Source: Acidobacteriota bacterium (GTDB taxonomy: Bacteria > Acidobacteriota > Terriglobia > Acidiferrales > UBA7541). Taken from it: 43,654 bases of DNA. This document shows positions 16,588 to 24,484 of the stretch, piece by piece (position 1 is the stretch's first letter; each line of letters starts with the position of its first letter). The DNA lies in the NCBI GenBank assembly GCA_023481105.1, contig JAMCWK010000048.1:1-43654 (forward strand). Direction: 5' to 3'. A program made the translations under genes and the position numbers. Under the pieces are notes generated by a model. That model was not told where the DNA came from, searched no databases, and saw only the letters and a list, made by a program, of their open reading frames with translations.

Positions 16588-17619
16588 ATGCTTGGGGTCC
16601 TGAGGGGGACGTCCTTGAACGGAACGTGCAAAACGCGCAAATCATTTGCGACGCACGCGGCCCGCGCCGGAAAACTTTTCGCGCGCAAAGCCGTCGCGCT
16701 TCCGGCGGTTCCATCTCCGCCGCCCGCCCGCGCGCAGGAAGCGGACCTTTCGGCGCTGCGCCGGGAACAGGGTGTGTTGCACCAGGCCATATTTGAGGCG
16801 GCGCAGGTGCAGCGAAAGCTCTGCGCGCCGCGCGATCTGCGCCGCTGCGAATTCGAAATAGCCGGCGAGATGTTCCCCGTGCGGCATCTTTCCGGCGACT
16901 TCTACAAGGTGTTCGGCTTCGGCAACGAAGTTGGATTGGCGCTGGGCGACATCGCCGGCAAAGGGCTTTCTTCGGGACTCTGGCTCACGCACCTGATGGG
17001 CCTGCTGCGCATCTGCACTCGAGAGCATACAGACCCCGCGGCGGCCAGCGCGGCCATCAACCGCGAATTGTGCGAGGAACACGGCGAGCCGCCGATGACC
17101 GCGCTCTTCCTGGGGCGCGTGAATCCGCAAACCGGCGAGCTGGTGTATTGCAACGCAGGTCAGCCGGGCGCGCTGCTGCTGCGGAAAAGCGGCGCAGTCG
17201 AAACCCTGCAACTGGGCGGGCCGATGCTGGGCGCCATCCCGCAGGCGAAATTTGAGACAGGGCGCGTCATTCTGGAAGCCGGCGACACGCTGGTGGCGTT
17301 CTCCGATGGCGTGGTGGAGTGCTGCAACGCGAAGGACGAGGAGTTCGGGAGCAATCGTCTTGCAGCCGCAGCGGCCGCGGCCGGCGGCGTGGCTGCCAAC
17401 CGCGCGCTGTTCTCCACGCTGGGCGCCGTGCTCGATTTTGCTGGCGGACGCCCGCCCGGAGACGACTTGACATTGTTGGTGGTGCACCGCCGCGCGGCGG
17501 CGGGAGCGGAAGTGGCGGCGCGTCCCGTGGCGGCGGATTTTTCTGCTCCGCGGCGAAGGCTGCTACCCGCGGTGCAAGCGGGCACGGCAGCGCGCAGCGG
17601 AATCGGAATCGATCAGTAA
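16588..17619 (+). CDS. SpoIIE-type PP2C serine phosphatase
   Basis: 343 aa from the ATG at 16588, only four bases after the regulator stop, so probably co-translated. No good ribosome binding site is visible. The first 80 residues are basic and Pro/Ala-rich with a short helix (ADLSALRREQGVLHQAIFEA). The phosphatase domain covers about 85-300 with all metal-binding Asp motifs: SGDFYKVF, GDIAGKGLSSGLW, CNAGQPGALLL, FSDGVVECCNAKDEEFG and PGDDLTLLVV. The tail is low-complexity. Family members remove phosphate from anti-sigma-factor antagonists or similar Ser-phosphorylated proteins. No such partner is encoded nearby, but an ECF sigma factor follows 85 bases downstream. Unlike many relatives it has no GAF, PAS or receiver domain of its own. 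Confidence 0.88.
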   Translation: MLGVLRGTSLNGTCKTRKSFATHAARAGKLFARKAVALPAVPSPPPARAQEADLSALRREQGVLHQAIFEAAQVQRKLCAPRDLRRCEFEIAGEMFPVRHLSGDFYKVFGFGNEVGLALGDIAGKGLSSGLWLTHLMGLLRICTREHTDPAAASAAINRELCEEHGEPPMTALFLGRVNPQTGELVYCNAGQPGALLLRKSGAVETLQLGGPMLGAIPQAKFETGRVILEAGDTLVAFSDGVVECCNAKDEEFGSNRLAAAAAAAGGVAANRALFSTLGAVLDFAGGRPPGDDLTLLVVHRRAAAGAEVAARPVAADFSAPRRRLLPAVQAGTAARSGIGIDQ

Positions 17620-17704
17620 GACCAATCAGCAGTTCAGGCGGAAAAAATCTTTTCGCTCTGCGCAGGGGGACGTGTGTCTGTAAGCGCGGGGAGAGGATGC
17701 AACA

Positions 17705-18373
17705 ATGGCAACGCAGTCCATCACATTCGCAAGCGAGGGAGCGGACCTTCCGAGCTTGTTGCAGCGCGCCGTGCAGGGATGCCCCGAAGCATTCAGCGAG
17801 CTGTACGCAAGCCACTACCGCTACGTTCTGTGGATTTGCCGGCGGTACTTCTGGAAGCCGGAGGACGCGGAGGATGCGACCGCGGAAGTGTTCCTGAAGT
17901 TGCACCGCGTGCTGGGCAGCCATGATGCGTCGCAGGCGTTTCGTCCGTGGCTATCGCAGGTGACCCATCGTCATTGCCTGGACAAACTGCGCCGCAGCGA
18001 ACGCGAACGCCGCGGCCATGTGGATGAGGAAGTCATCGCCACGCTGCCGGACGAGAGCACGCCGTCGCCACTGGCGCAAGTCCTGCGTGAAGAATCGCAG
18101 AGCCAACTAAAGAAGGAACTCGATCGCTTGCCGGAAAGCCACCGCGTCCCGCTCGTGCTCCACTACTACCGGCAATTGAGCTACGAGGAAATCGCCCGCG
18201 TGCTGGGGAGGAGCATGCCCATCGTCCGCGCGCTCCTTTTTCAAGCTAGAAAAAAACTGCGCCGTAATCTACAGCACCCGGAAAACTCCGCAAGAAATCC
18301 CAAACTCGCCGCAAGAGGCGTCTCCACCGGCCCCTTTTCTTCCGCGGTTTCCGACCCCTGCGGCGCGGACTGA
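17705..18373 (+). CDS. ECF-type RNA polymerase sigma factor
   Basis: 222 aa. GGGAGAGG lies about ten bases before the ATG. Region 2 is at about residues 25-95 (AFSELYASHYRYVLWICRRY, then EDAEDATAEVFLKLHRVL). Region 4 is at about 135-190 (LDRLPESHRVPLVLHYYRQL, SYEEIARVLG, ALLFQARKKLRR). The last 30 residues (from NLQHPENSARNP) look like read-through into non-coding sequence and contain a 15-base match to the 28-bp hairpin repeat of 2691-2830, so the original stop may have been lost. No anti-sigma factor gene follows; the next unit is a kinase stub. Whether it belongs to the HK-RR-PP2C operon is open. Confidence 0.9.
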   Translation: MATQSITFASEGADLPSLLQRAVQGCPEAFSELYASHYRYVLWICRRYFWKPEDAEDATAEVFLKLHRVLGSHDASQAFRPWLSQVTHRHCLDKLRRSERERRGHVDEEVIATLPDESTPSPLAQVLREESQSQLKKELDRLPESHRVPLVLHYYRQLSYEEIARVLGRSMPIVRALLFQARKKLRRNLQHPENSARNPKLAARGVSTGPFSSAVSDPCGAD

Positions 18374-18449
18374 ATCGGGCGAAGTCGGTGGTTCAATTCC
18401 ATCGGCACTGACCTGGGCAGTAGAAATCCGCAGCACGCCGGCCCGCGCG

Positions 18450-18478
18450 TTGACTTGGGGGGAAGCGCAGACTAAGAT
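18450..18478 (+). promoter_or_regulatory. third copy of the kinase promoter, in front of a kinase stub
   Basis: TTGACT at 18450-18455, a 17-bp spacer (TGGGGGGAAGCGCAGAC), and TAAGAT at 18473-18478. The spacer matches that of the 5368 promoter in most positions (GAAGCGxAGAC). The sequence is intact although the gene behind it is not. Confidence 0.7.
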
Positions 18479-18561
18479 GCGTGCGCGCAAGCTCTCCTGA
18501 CAATCAGATCGTATTGTGCATGCTGCAAGGACGTTTCTTGCAGAGGCGGGAATCGAACACT

Positions 18562-18657
18562 ATGGCGCTGACAGCGGGAACAAAACTGGGGCTGTACGAA
18601 ATCGTTGCGCCGATCGGCGCGGGCGACGAATGGAAAAGCAGCCGGGCCCTAACTTAA
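18562..18657 (+). pseudogene. N-terminal stub of a Ser/Thr protein kinase
   Basis: A 31-codon frame reading MALTAGTKLGLYEIVAPIGA and then GDEWKSSRALT before TAA. The first 21 residues are the standard start of PknB-type kinases of this family (T-L-G-YEI-PIGAG before GMGEVY). Homology stops abruptly in the glycine loop, so nearly the whole kinase is missing. A deletion probably removed the rest. The promoter at 18450 is still present. Confidence 0.75.
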
Positions 18658-18697
18658 GTCAAGCGGGCATCGCGGCAAGGAGAAGAAGCTGAATTGT

Positions 18698-18728
18698 GCG
18701 GAGGCCGCCGCATCTGCGCGGCCTCCGC
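18698..18728. terminator. 11-bp perfect hairpin between converging units
   Basis: GCGGAGGCCGC (18698-18708) and GCGGCCTCCGC (18718-18728) pair perfectly around a 9-base loop. It lies between the kinase stub (plus) and the end of the PhoX-like gene (minus), so it can serve both directions. TGATTTTCTGG follows on the plus side; there is no strong T run. Confidence 0.65.
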
Positions 18729-18750
18729 CCTGATTTTCTGGAACACTAGC

Positions 18751-20238
18751 TCAAGGTCGCACGCCGCCAAGTTCGAGCATTAGGATGCGTGAGACGGGCG
18801 CAGTGCTGACGTCATCGGTGCGTGACGCGCCCTGCCAGTTGAGGAGCAACTTCTTTTCGTCCAGGAAGAGGAACCCCGTTGGCTCGCCGCTATCAGCGGG
18901 CACACCAAGGTTGGCATCAGCCATGTTGAGGAAGCGGGTGAAAAAGTCGGCGACGCCGTCGCCGCTCTTATCCGGGGTGGCCAGCCACAGGCTGTCGTTG
19001 GGATTGCCGCCGTCCTGCGCAATCCAGACGCGGCCCTCGTAGTCAATGGCGAGATTGTCCGGGTTGCCAAAGGTTGGCGTCGAGATCCCGTACTGCGTGT
19101 TGACGGAGTCCGCATCAACGAAAATGGACCACTCGCCTGTATCTGGGTTCAAGCGCACGATGTGTCCGCCACGATTGCGCGCGCCGTCAAAGGAGACGGG
19201 ACTGCCGTTTGCATCCACGGTGTTGCCGTTCGAATCCACTAGGCACGCGCCGTTCTGCACAACGCAAGACTTCTCCGTCACGGCGAAGTACAGATAGCCA
19301 CCCACCGCATCCCACTCCACGTCTTCGGGCCGCTCCCACAGGCTGATGGGTGTCAGATTGGTATCCGCCCATTCGCGAATTACATCGGGGTTATCCGCGG
19401 TCACCACCGAGTTCGGCACAGTGACCCAGCGCCGGTAAAAGAAGTCGAACGCTTCCAGCGTGCCGCCGTTGGCCTTCAAGTCGCCAAACTTGCGGGGCTT
19501 CGCGTTCGGGATGAAGCGGTACAGGGCGCCGCCGCGCACGGGCGTGCCGTTCGCTCGTGGTGTAGAGCTACCGCGTTGTTCGTCGCCCTGGTAGAACACG
19601 TAGTTTCCTTCCAGCTTGCGGATTGTGATGCCTTCGTGGGAAAAGCTGCCCACCGCCTTGATCCGGGAAACTTGACCCGGCTTGGTGGGATCAACTTCCA
19701 GAATGTGGCCGCCGCGGGCTGCGATCACGCCGCTGACGCCTCGCTGAGACCACTCCTCGGCAATGAGGGCCGTGCCCCAATCCGTCGCGCGCACTCCGTC
19801 GGTGGCCGAAGTGTGCTTGTTTTCGTCGTACGGCTCCTGCGCGGCGGTGTTCTTCGGCGGTACGATGAAGCTGAACGTGCCGGTGCGCATGTTCCAGGCT
19901 GTGACCGCCCCCAGCCCCAAGCCTCGGTTCAAGCCGTCATAGGTGTCCGGTGCGGAGATCGGCGAGCCAGGCAGGTTGCCCTGGTTGCCGGGAGTGGAAG
20001 ACGGAAAAATCTCGTGTGCGATTACGACGATCGATTCGCCGTTGACGCGCACCAGATCCATCATGTCCAGCGTGCCGTAGAGCAACTGGCTCGGAGCACT
20101 GCTCAACGGGCTGACTTCCCGAACCACCTTCACGGAAGCAATCTTCGGAACGTGTGAATTTCCGTGCTGTCCCATTGCGATCATGGCAAACAGCCCAATT
20201 GCAGCGGCGGTCGTGCTTGCGAACTTCCAGGTCTTCAT
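18751..20238 (-). CDS. PhoX/DUF839-family secreted protein (alkaline phosphatase-like)
   Basis: 495 aa from the ATG at 20238, chosen because AAGGAG precedes it and a signal peptide follows (MKTWKFASTTAAAIGLFAMI, cut near AMG). The longer frame to 20661 has no start signals. The body is a propeller-like fold with PhoX/DUF839 marks: SFSHEGITIRKLEGNYVFYQ then GDE, a GGALYRFIP strand, ERPEDVEWD, NRGGHIVRLNP, and FGNPDNLAIDYEGRVWIAQD. PhoX enzymes are Ca/Fe-dependent phosphomonoesterases acting outside the cytoplasm. I did not verify every metal ligand, so activity is inferred from family. It diverges from mgsA at 20542. Confidence 0.78.
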   Translation of the reverse strand: MKTWKFASTTAAAIGLFAMIAMGQHGNSHVPKIASVKVVREVSPLSSAPSQLLYGTLDMMDLVRVNGESIVVIAHEIFPSSTPGNQGNLPGSPISAPDTYDGLNRGLGLGAVTAWNMRTGTFSFIVPPKNTAAQEPYDENKHTSATDGVRATDWGTALIAEEWSQRGVSGVIAARGGHILEVDPTKPGQVSRIKAVGSFSHEGITIRKLEGNYVFYQGDEQRGSSTPRANGTPVRGGALYRFIPNAKPRKFGDLKANGGTLEAFDFFYRRWVTVPNSVVTADNPDVIREWADTNLTPISLWERPEDVEWDAVGGYLYFAVTEKSCVVQNGACLVDSNGNTVDANGSPVSFDGARNRGGHIVRLNPDTGEWSIFVDADSVNTQYGISTPTFGNPDNLAIDYEGRVWIAQDGGNPNDSLWLATPDKSGDGVADFFTRFLNMADANLGVPADSGEPTGFLFLDEKKLLLNWQGASRTDDVSTAPVSRILMLELGGVRP

Positions 20239-20541
20239 GTGAGCTCCTTCAGCGTATGGGTTTTTTCGAGTCCGTTGCGGCAGAGCGCTCGGCCTTCTCC
20301 GAGGTCGTGCTACAAGAGCCAGACTCACACAGGCAGTCTTGCCACAACACATCACCGCCACGTGACGCCGGTGCGAAATCTCTATTACATGGGGGGAACG
20401 GTCAGAGGGTTCGCAAGACATCGAGAGACCAGCAGTGAAGCCTGCAATAGTTTTCCCCTGACGCAATGGACAAGCAGGCGTGATCCGGCGGTCACAAAGC
20501 GTAATTAGGATGGAACTGCGGAACCGAGCTAGGAGAAGACA
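20239..20541. other. divergent intergenic region between the PhoX-like gene and mgsA
   Basis: About 300 bases with no believable gene. It must hold promoters for both divergent genes. I looked for a Pho box (CTGTCAT-type direct repeats 11 bp apart) and found no convincing one. AGGAGA at 20531-20536 is the ribosome binding site of mgsA. Confidence 0.5.
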
Positions 20542-21012
20542 ATGACGCAGATGACCATGACGATGCGCAAGCGAAAGAGGATTGCGTTGGTCGCCCACGA
20601 CCACAAGAAGCGCGACCTCCTGGAGTGGGCACGATTCAACCGCGACCTTCTTGCCGAGCACGAACTCTATGCCACGGGAACCACGGGCCAGTTATTGGAA
20701 GACGAACTGCGCCTGCAAGTCCGTAAGCTCAAGAGCGGCCCTCTCGGCGGCGACCAACAGATTGGAGCAATGATCGCTGAAAGTGCGATCGATTTCCTGA
20801 TCTTTTTCTGGGATCCCCTGGAGCCCCTCCCTCACGACCCCGACGTGAAAGCTCTGCTGAGAATCTCGGTGGTGTGGAACATCCCGGTCGCCTGCAACCG
20901 GGCTTCTGCCGATTTCATGATTTCCTCTTCGCTGATGATTGGAGAATATGAACGCTTGGTTCCAGATTACCAGGACTATCGGGAGCGCATTCGCGGGGAA
21001 GCGGTCCTCTGA
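20542..21012 (+). CDS. mgsA: methylglyoxal synthase
   Basis: Converts dihydroxyacetone phosphate to methylglyoxal and phosphate in the cytoplasm, the first step of the glycolytic bypass used when free phosphate is low. 156 aa. By chance of equal N-terminal length, the residues fall at the E. coli numbers: H19, D20 (VAHDHKK), catalytic D71 in [13 protein letters not shown]91 in FFWDPLEP, H98 and D101. ATGTTG and [11 protein letters not shown] are also family marks. Three further in-frame ATGs follow the first; AGGAG six bases ahead supports 20542. It is divergent from a PhoX-like phosphatase, which would make a phosphate-related pair if both are regulated together. Confidence 0.95.
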   Translation: MTQMTMTMRKRKRIALVAHDHKKRDLLEWARFNRDLLAEHELYATGTTGQLLEDELRLQVRKLKSGPLGGDQQIGAMIAESAIDFLIFFWDPLEPLPHDPDVKALLRISVVWNIPVACNRASADFMISSSLMIGEYERLVPDYQDYRERIRGEAVL

Positions 21013-21026
21013 TCCGCGATTCGATC

Positions 21027-21319
21027 GCGCCGATGGAGCCGGTGGGCTGGTCATCGAAGATGGGTTTCCACGTGTTGCCGTAATCGGTGGTCTTCCACAC
21101 GCCGCCGTTCACCACGCCGATGTAGAAAACATTCGGCTGGCTGGGGACGCCGGCGGCCGCGCGCGTGCGTCCGCCGCGAAATGGGCCGATGGAGCGCCAG
21201 CGCATCTCCTGAAACAGGGTCGGGCTAATTTCTTGAGCCGTCACACATGAGACGGTGCAAACGAACAGGATTAGTGCAACGACAAAAATGCGAACGAAGG
21301 ATTTCGGCAGATGAATCAC
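21027..21319 (-). pseudogene. decayed N-terminal copy of the BNR/sortilin-like protein
   Basis: Starts with GTG at 21319 with AGGAGG six bases ahead, exactly as in the complete gene at 11408. It encodes a signal peptide and about 75 further residues (QEISPTLFQEMRWRSIGPFR, then GGRTRAAAGVPSQPNVFYIG and onward) that match the full protein with few changes. The match stops after PTGSIGAI near 21027; downstream the frame runs on for some 35 unrelated codons across the end of mgsA. About 90 of 1055 residues remain. The upstream promoter region is also conserved, so it is a duplicated and truncated gene rather than a small protein. Confidence 0.8.
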
Positions 21320-21341
21320 GGCGTGCCTCCTGGTGCGGAGG

Positions 21342-21370
21342 AGCATAGCGCAAGCCGCGTGGCTGCTCAA
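21342..21370 (-). promoter_or_regulatory. promoter remnant of the truncated BNR copy
   Basis: On the minus strand TTGAGC (21370-21365), 17 bp, TATGCT (21347-21342). The -10 and its flank GGCTTGCGC match the region upstream of the complete BNR gene. Confidence 0.4.
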
Positions 21371-21397
21371 ACCGAATGGAGTGAAACGCCGGCCAAG

Positions 21398-21504
21398 CGC
21401 TGAACGACTGCATCCGCAGGGCGCGCCCGTCCCTTTCGTGGGCAGCGTGGCCCAGCAGTAAAGCGAAATCGCCGGGCTCGGCTTGAAGCGGGCGCAGGGC
21501 GCGC
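21398..21504 (+). pseudogene. fragment of the tolC-like gene, with a stop and a frameshift
   Basis: About 107 bases align with 22107-22213 of the complete tolC-like gene on the same strand. From GCAGCGTGGCC onward the identity is nearly 90 percent over about 65 bases and includes AAAGCGAAATCGCCGGG exactly. One base is missing near 21440, and a GAA codon has become TAA at 21458-21460. It is therefore a non-functional relic, about 600 bases from the real gene. Confidence 0.75.
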
Positions 21505-21547
21505 GAAAATGCTCACGCGATAATGGGAATAAACCGGTTGGGGTTCC

Positions 21548-21725
21548 TCAGGAATTTGCCGGGTTCGGCTTTTCAGGATTGATGTTCCACTCCTGCATGG
21601 CCTTCTTCACCACCGACGCTTCGATTTTTTTCTCGCGCAGCAATTCCACGAGCGTGCCAAACCCGATGTGCTTGGCGTCCACTTCGAAAAAATCGCGCAG
21701 CCCGGCGCGGCTTTCGCTGCGGCCG
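21548..21725 (-). pseudogene. relic of the last 58 codons of aceE
   Basis: Encodes GRSESRAGLRDFFEVDAKHI, GFGTLVELLREKKIEASVVK and KAMQEWNINPEKPNPANS, the C-terminus of the pyruvate dehydrogenase E1 encoded at 29273-31948, with about ten substitutions and the same stop position. Upstream of 21725 the homology ends within GRSES and the frame becomes low-complexity. Nothing of the catalytic part is present. The reading frame has stayed open, which suggests either recent origin or descent from a second aceE. Confidence 0.8.
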
Positions 21726-22013
21726 GAAGCCGCCGCCAGAACCCACCGGCAGGCCGGCAGCGGCGTTTCCTCACGTCCATTTTCCTCCGTCGCTTCCGAG
21801 GCCCGCGCCGCGGACTGAGCCTCGCGGCGTCCAACACAGGCTGAATTTCGTGGGCTCTCGCCGTTCTTGTGCCGCGTTTTCCCTCCTTCGCCCGTAGTGT
21901 ACAATCACGTTCCGCCGCATTGCAGACATCGAAACCGCAAGGCCAGCGAGCCAGCCGCGGCGAGTGCAACGAACGCTGGCGCTTCGGCGGTCAGAGCAGC
22001 GGGGTGCACGACG

Positions 22014-23303
22014 ATGATTCGCCTCTTTCGTCTGGTTATTATCTTCGCCATTCTGCCGGTGTTTTCGTCACTCCCCGCATTCGCGCAGGCCGACGCAAAG
22101 GCGCTCACGCTGGAGGAATGCATCCGGTTGGCGCAATCCGTGCCCTCGGCGGCCAGCGTGGCCAAGCAGGAAAGCGAAATCGCCGGGTTCGGCGTGAAGC
22201 AGGCGCAGGCCGCGCTGCTGCCTCAATCGCAGTTCGACACCGCCTACACCTACAACAGCGTGCTGCGCGGCGGCTCGCCGTTGCAAAGCTTTGTGGCGCT
22301 CAACGGCGTGCGCGAGTACCAATTCCTGCTCACCGCCTCGCAGGAGATTGACCTTTCCGGGCGGCTGCGCGCCGACGTGGCCCGCGCCCGCGCCGAGCGG
22401 GATGTGGCCGGCGCCAGCGCTGCGATCACGCAGCGCGACATCAAGCGCGCCGTCACCGCCGCGTACTACCGCTTGCTGCTGGCGCGCCATCTGGAACAAG
22501 CCTTGCGCGATTCGCTGGCCGAGGCGGAAAGTTTTGAAAAGCGCACGCGCCTGCTGCTCGAACAGGGCGAAGCGGCGCAGGCGGACCTGGTGAAAGCCGC
22601 AGGTGGCGCGGCCTTCCTGCGGCAGGCGTACAACGCGGCGCAACTCGACGCGCAGACGGCCAACCACGAACTGGCGGCATTCTGGACGAAAGACGTCGCC
22701 GCGGCGCTGGACATTGTGGACGTCTTCGACCCGCCGCCGGCGCCGGAGAGCGCAGCGTCGCTGGCCGGAACGTTTTTGTCGCGGCCGGAGTTCAGCCTGC
22801 TCGACGCCCAACGGCGGAGTTTCATCCAGGAATCGCGGCGCATCCGCGCCAATTTGTATCCGCAAGCCAACCTCAGTTTTCAGTACGGGCTGGACACGAA
22901 TGTGATCCGCGCGCGCGACCGCGGCTACGCTCTCTTCGTAAATCTCAACGTGCCCATTTTTGATTGGATGAGAACGCTGAACGCTTCAAAACAGTTTCGA
23001 CTGCGCGCGGAGCAAACGGACAACAGCCGCGCCCTGGCCGAGCGCGTCTTCTCGCGGGACTTTGAAAGCGCGCGCACGCGCGTGAAAATGCTCTTCGAGC
23101 AGATCGGCATCGCCGCGGCGCAGATGAAGCTGGCCGAAGAGGACGTGCGGCTGAGCCGCATCCGCTTCGAAGGCGGCGAAGGCTCCGCACTGGACGTGGT
23201 CACCGCGCAGACCCAGCTCGCGCAGGCCCGCGGAAACTACTACACCAGCATCGCCAATTATCTGAACGCCAGGGCCGATCGGGAGGTCGCCGCCGGACGA
23301 TGA
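22014..23303 (+). CDS. TolC-family outer-membrane efflux protein
   Basis: 429 aa from the ATG at 22014, chosen because it starts a signal peptide (MIRLFRLVIIFAILPVFSSL, cut after AFA). The longer frame from 21867 has none. The rest shows the two-fold OEP pattern: LTLEECIRLAQ at the start, long helices (AEAESFEKRTRLLLEQGEAA and later RLSRIRFEGGEGSALDVVTA) and two short beta stretches (QFDTAYTYNS, PQANLSFQYGL). It is the channel part of a tripartite pump. Its last four bases ATGA overlap the adaptor start, so the operon is translationally coupled. A decayed copy of its codons 32-67 lies at 21398-21504. Confidence 0.88.
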   Translation: MIRLFRLVIIFAILPVFSSLPAFAQADAKALTLEECIRLAQSVPSAASVAKQESEIAGFGVKQAQAALLPQSQFDTAYTYNSVLRGGSPLQSFVALNGVREYQFLLTASQEIDLSGRLRADVARARAERDVAGASAAITQRDIKRAVTAAYYRLLLARHLEQALRDSLAEAESFEKRTRLLLEQGEAAQADLVKAAGGAAFLRQAYNAAQLDAQTANHELAAFWTKDVAAALDIVDVFDPPPAPESAASLAGTFLSRPEFSLLDAQRRSFIQESRRIRANLYPQANLSFQYGLDTNVIRARDRGYALFVNLNVPIFDWMRTLNASKQFRLRAEQTDNSRALAERVFSRDFESARTRVKMLFEQIGIAAAQMKLAEEDVRLSRIRFEGGEGSALDVVTAQTQLAQARGNYYTSIANYLNARADREVAAGR

Positions 23304-24484
23304 AAACTATGCTTGCACTTCTCGTTTGTGTTTTGCTCGCCGGTTGTGCAGCGCAAAAAGAGGAAGCTGGGCCCAAGCCGGTGGTGGAAGTGAAAGTGGC
23401 GCAGGCGGAGCTGGCCGACGTGCAGATTACGGTGCACGCGCCGACGACGCTTTTTCCGCGCGAGCAAGCCACCATCGCTTCGAAAATCACCGCGCCGATC
23501 CGCTGGCTCGGCGCGCGCAAGGGCGACCGCGTCGCCGCCGGACAAGTGCTGGCGCGACTGGAGAACCGCGACCTGCTTGCGCAGCGCACCGAAGCGCTGG
23601 ACCGCGCCCGCACCGACCTGGCTTCCGCGGAGGCCGCGCTGAACCAGGCGCAGAAAAATTTCGACCGCCGCCAGAAATTATTCGAGCAGGGCGCCATCCC
23701 CAACCGCGAACTGGTGGCCAGCCAGACGGAGCTCGCGCAAGCCAAAGCGGCGCACGAGGTCGCGAAAAAATTCTTCGACTTGCTGAACAATCCCGCGCGG
23801 CAACAAGAACTCCGCAGCGCGGCCGTCAAACCGGCGCAGGGGAAGATCCGCGAATCGTTCCTCAACGCGCAAATTGAGTTCACCGAAATCCGCAGCCCGT
23901 TTGCCGGCACGATTACCGAGCAGTACGTCTATCCGGGGGACATGGCCAAGCCTGATTCGCCCATCTTCACGGTGATGGATTTGTCGGTGGCGGTAGCGCG
24001 GGCGCAGGTGCCGGAAGCGGAGATTGCCGGCGTGACGGCTGGCAAAACATGCGCGTTTGAAAACGCCGACCGCCCGGACGCGAAAGCGCAGGGCCGCGTC
24101 AGCGTCGTCAATCAGGCGGTAGACCCGGCGCGGCGCACCGTGGAAGTCTGGTGCGAGCTGGCGAATGCCCGTGCGTCGCTGCGCGCGGGCGAGTTCGGCT
24201 CGCTCACGATTGTCACCGGAGCAGCGCCCCGGAGCGTCGTCGTGCCCAAGGAGGCGGTGCAGTTTCTCGAAGGCACGCGCAAAGGGTTTGTGATGCTGGT
24301 GGGCGCCGACAAGCACGCCAAAAGAGTCGAAGTGGAAGGCGGAGAGATTTTTTCGGGCAAGGTGCAGATTAAGCAGGGACTGAAGGCCGGCGACACGGTC
24401 ATCATCGAAGGCGGCTACGGCCTGCCGGACGGCGCCGAAGTGCGCGTCTTCGACGAGAAGAAGCCCGCGGAGAAAAAGCCGTGA
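23300..24484 (+). CDS. RND efflux periplasmic adaptor lipoprotein (MFP family)
   Basis: 394 aa. The signal peptide ends in a lipobox, LLAGC, with C16 as lipid anchor. Then come a biotinyl-lipoyl half (TIASKITAPIRWLGARKGDR, VAAGQVLARLENRDLLAQ), a helical hairpin of about 90 residues, the second lipoyl half (FTEIRSPFAGTITEQYVYPG), a beta barrel and a C-terminal domain (EGTRKGFVMLVGADKHAKRV, KQGLKAGDTVIIEGGYGLPD). It links the RND permease to the TolC-like channel. The start overlaps the tolC stop (ATGA), and the stop overlaps the permease GTG. Confidence 0.92.
   Translation: MKTMLALLVCVLLAGCAAQKEEAGPKPVVEVKVAQAELADVQITVHAPTTLFPREQATIASKITAPIRWLGARKGDRVAAGQVLARLENRDLLAQRTEALDRARTDLASAEAALNQAQKNFDRRQKLFEQGAIPNRELVASQTELAQAKAAHEVAKKFFDLLNNPARQQELRSAAVKPAQGKIRESFLNAQIEFTEIRSPFAGTITEQYVYPGDMAKPDSPIFTVMDLSVAVARAQVPEAEIAGVTAGKTCAFENADRPDAKAQGRVSVVNQAVDPARRTVEVWCELANARASLRAGEFGSLTIVTGAAPRSVVVPKEAVQFLEGTRKGFVMLVGADKHAKRVEVEGGEIFSGKVQIKQGLKAGDTVIIEGGYGLPDGAEVRVFDEKKPAEKKP

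Noticed and set aside
18378..18410. T-arm-like sequence (GGTGGTTCAATTCCATC) that might be a tRNA fragment
   Set aside because: The stem pairs with a G-T, but the expected CCA is CCT and no anticodon arm precedes it at the right distance. Likely chance.
20239..20541. Pho box controlling phoX and mgsA
   Set aside because: No pair of CTGTCAT-like half-sites with 11-bp spacing could be found.
20915..21319. A functional small secreted protein encoded by the truncated BNR copy
   Set aside because: It ends in unrelated codons overlapping mgsA on the other strand, and lacks all but the first blade of the propeller.
21548..21904. An independent 118-aa gene
   Set aside because: Only the last 58 codons have meaning, as the aceE C-terminus; the front part is low-complexity with no start signal.
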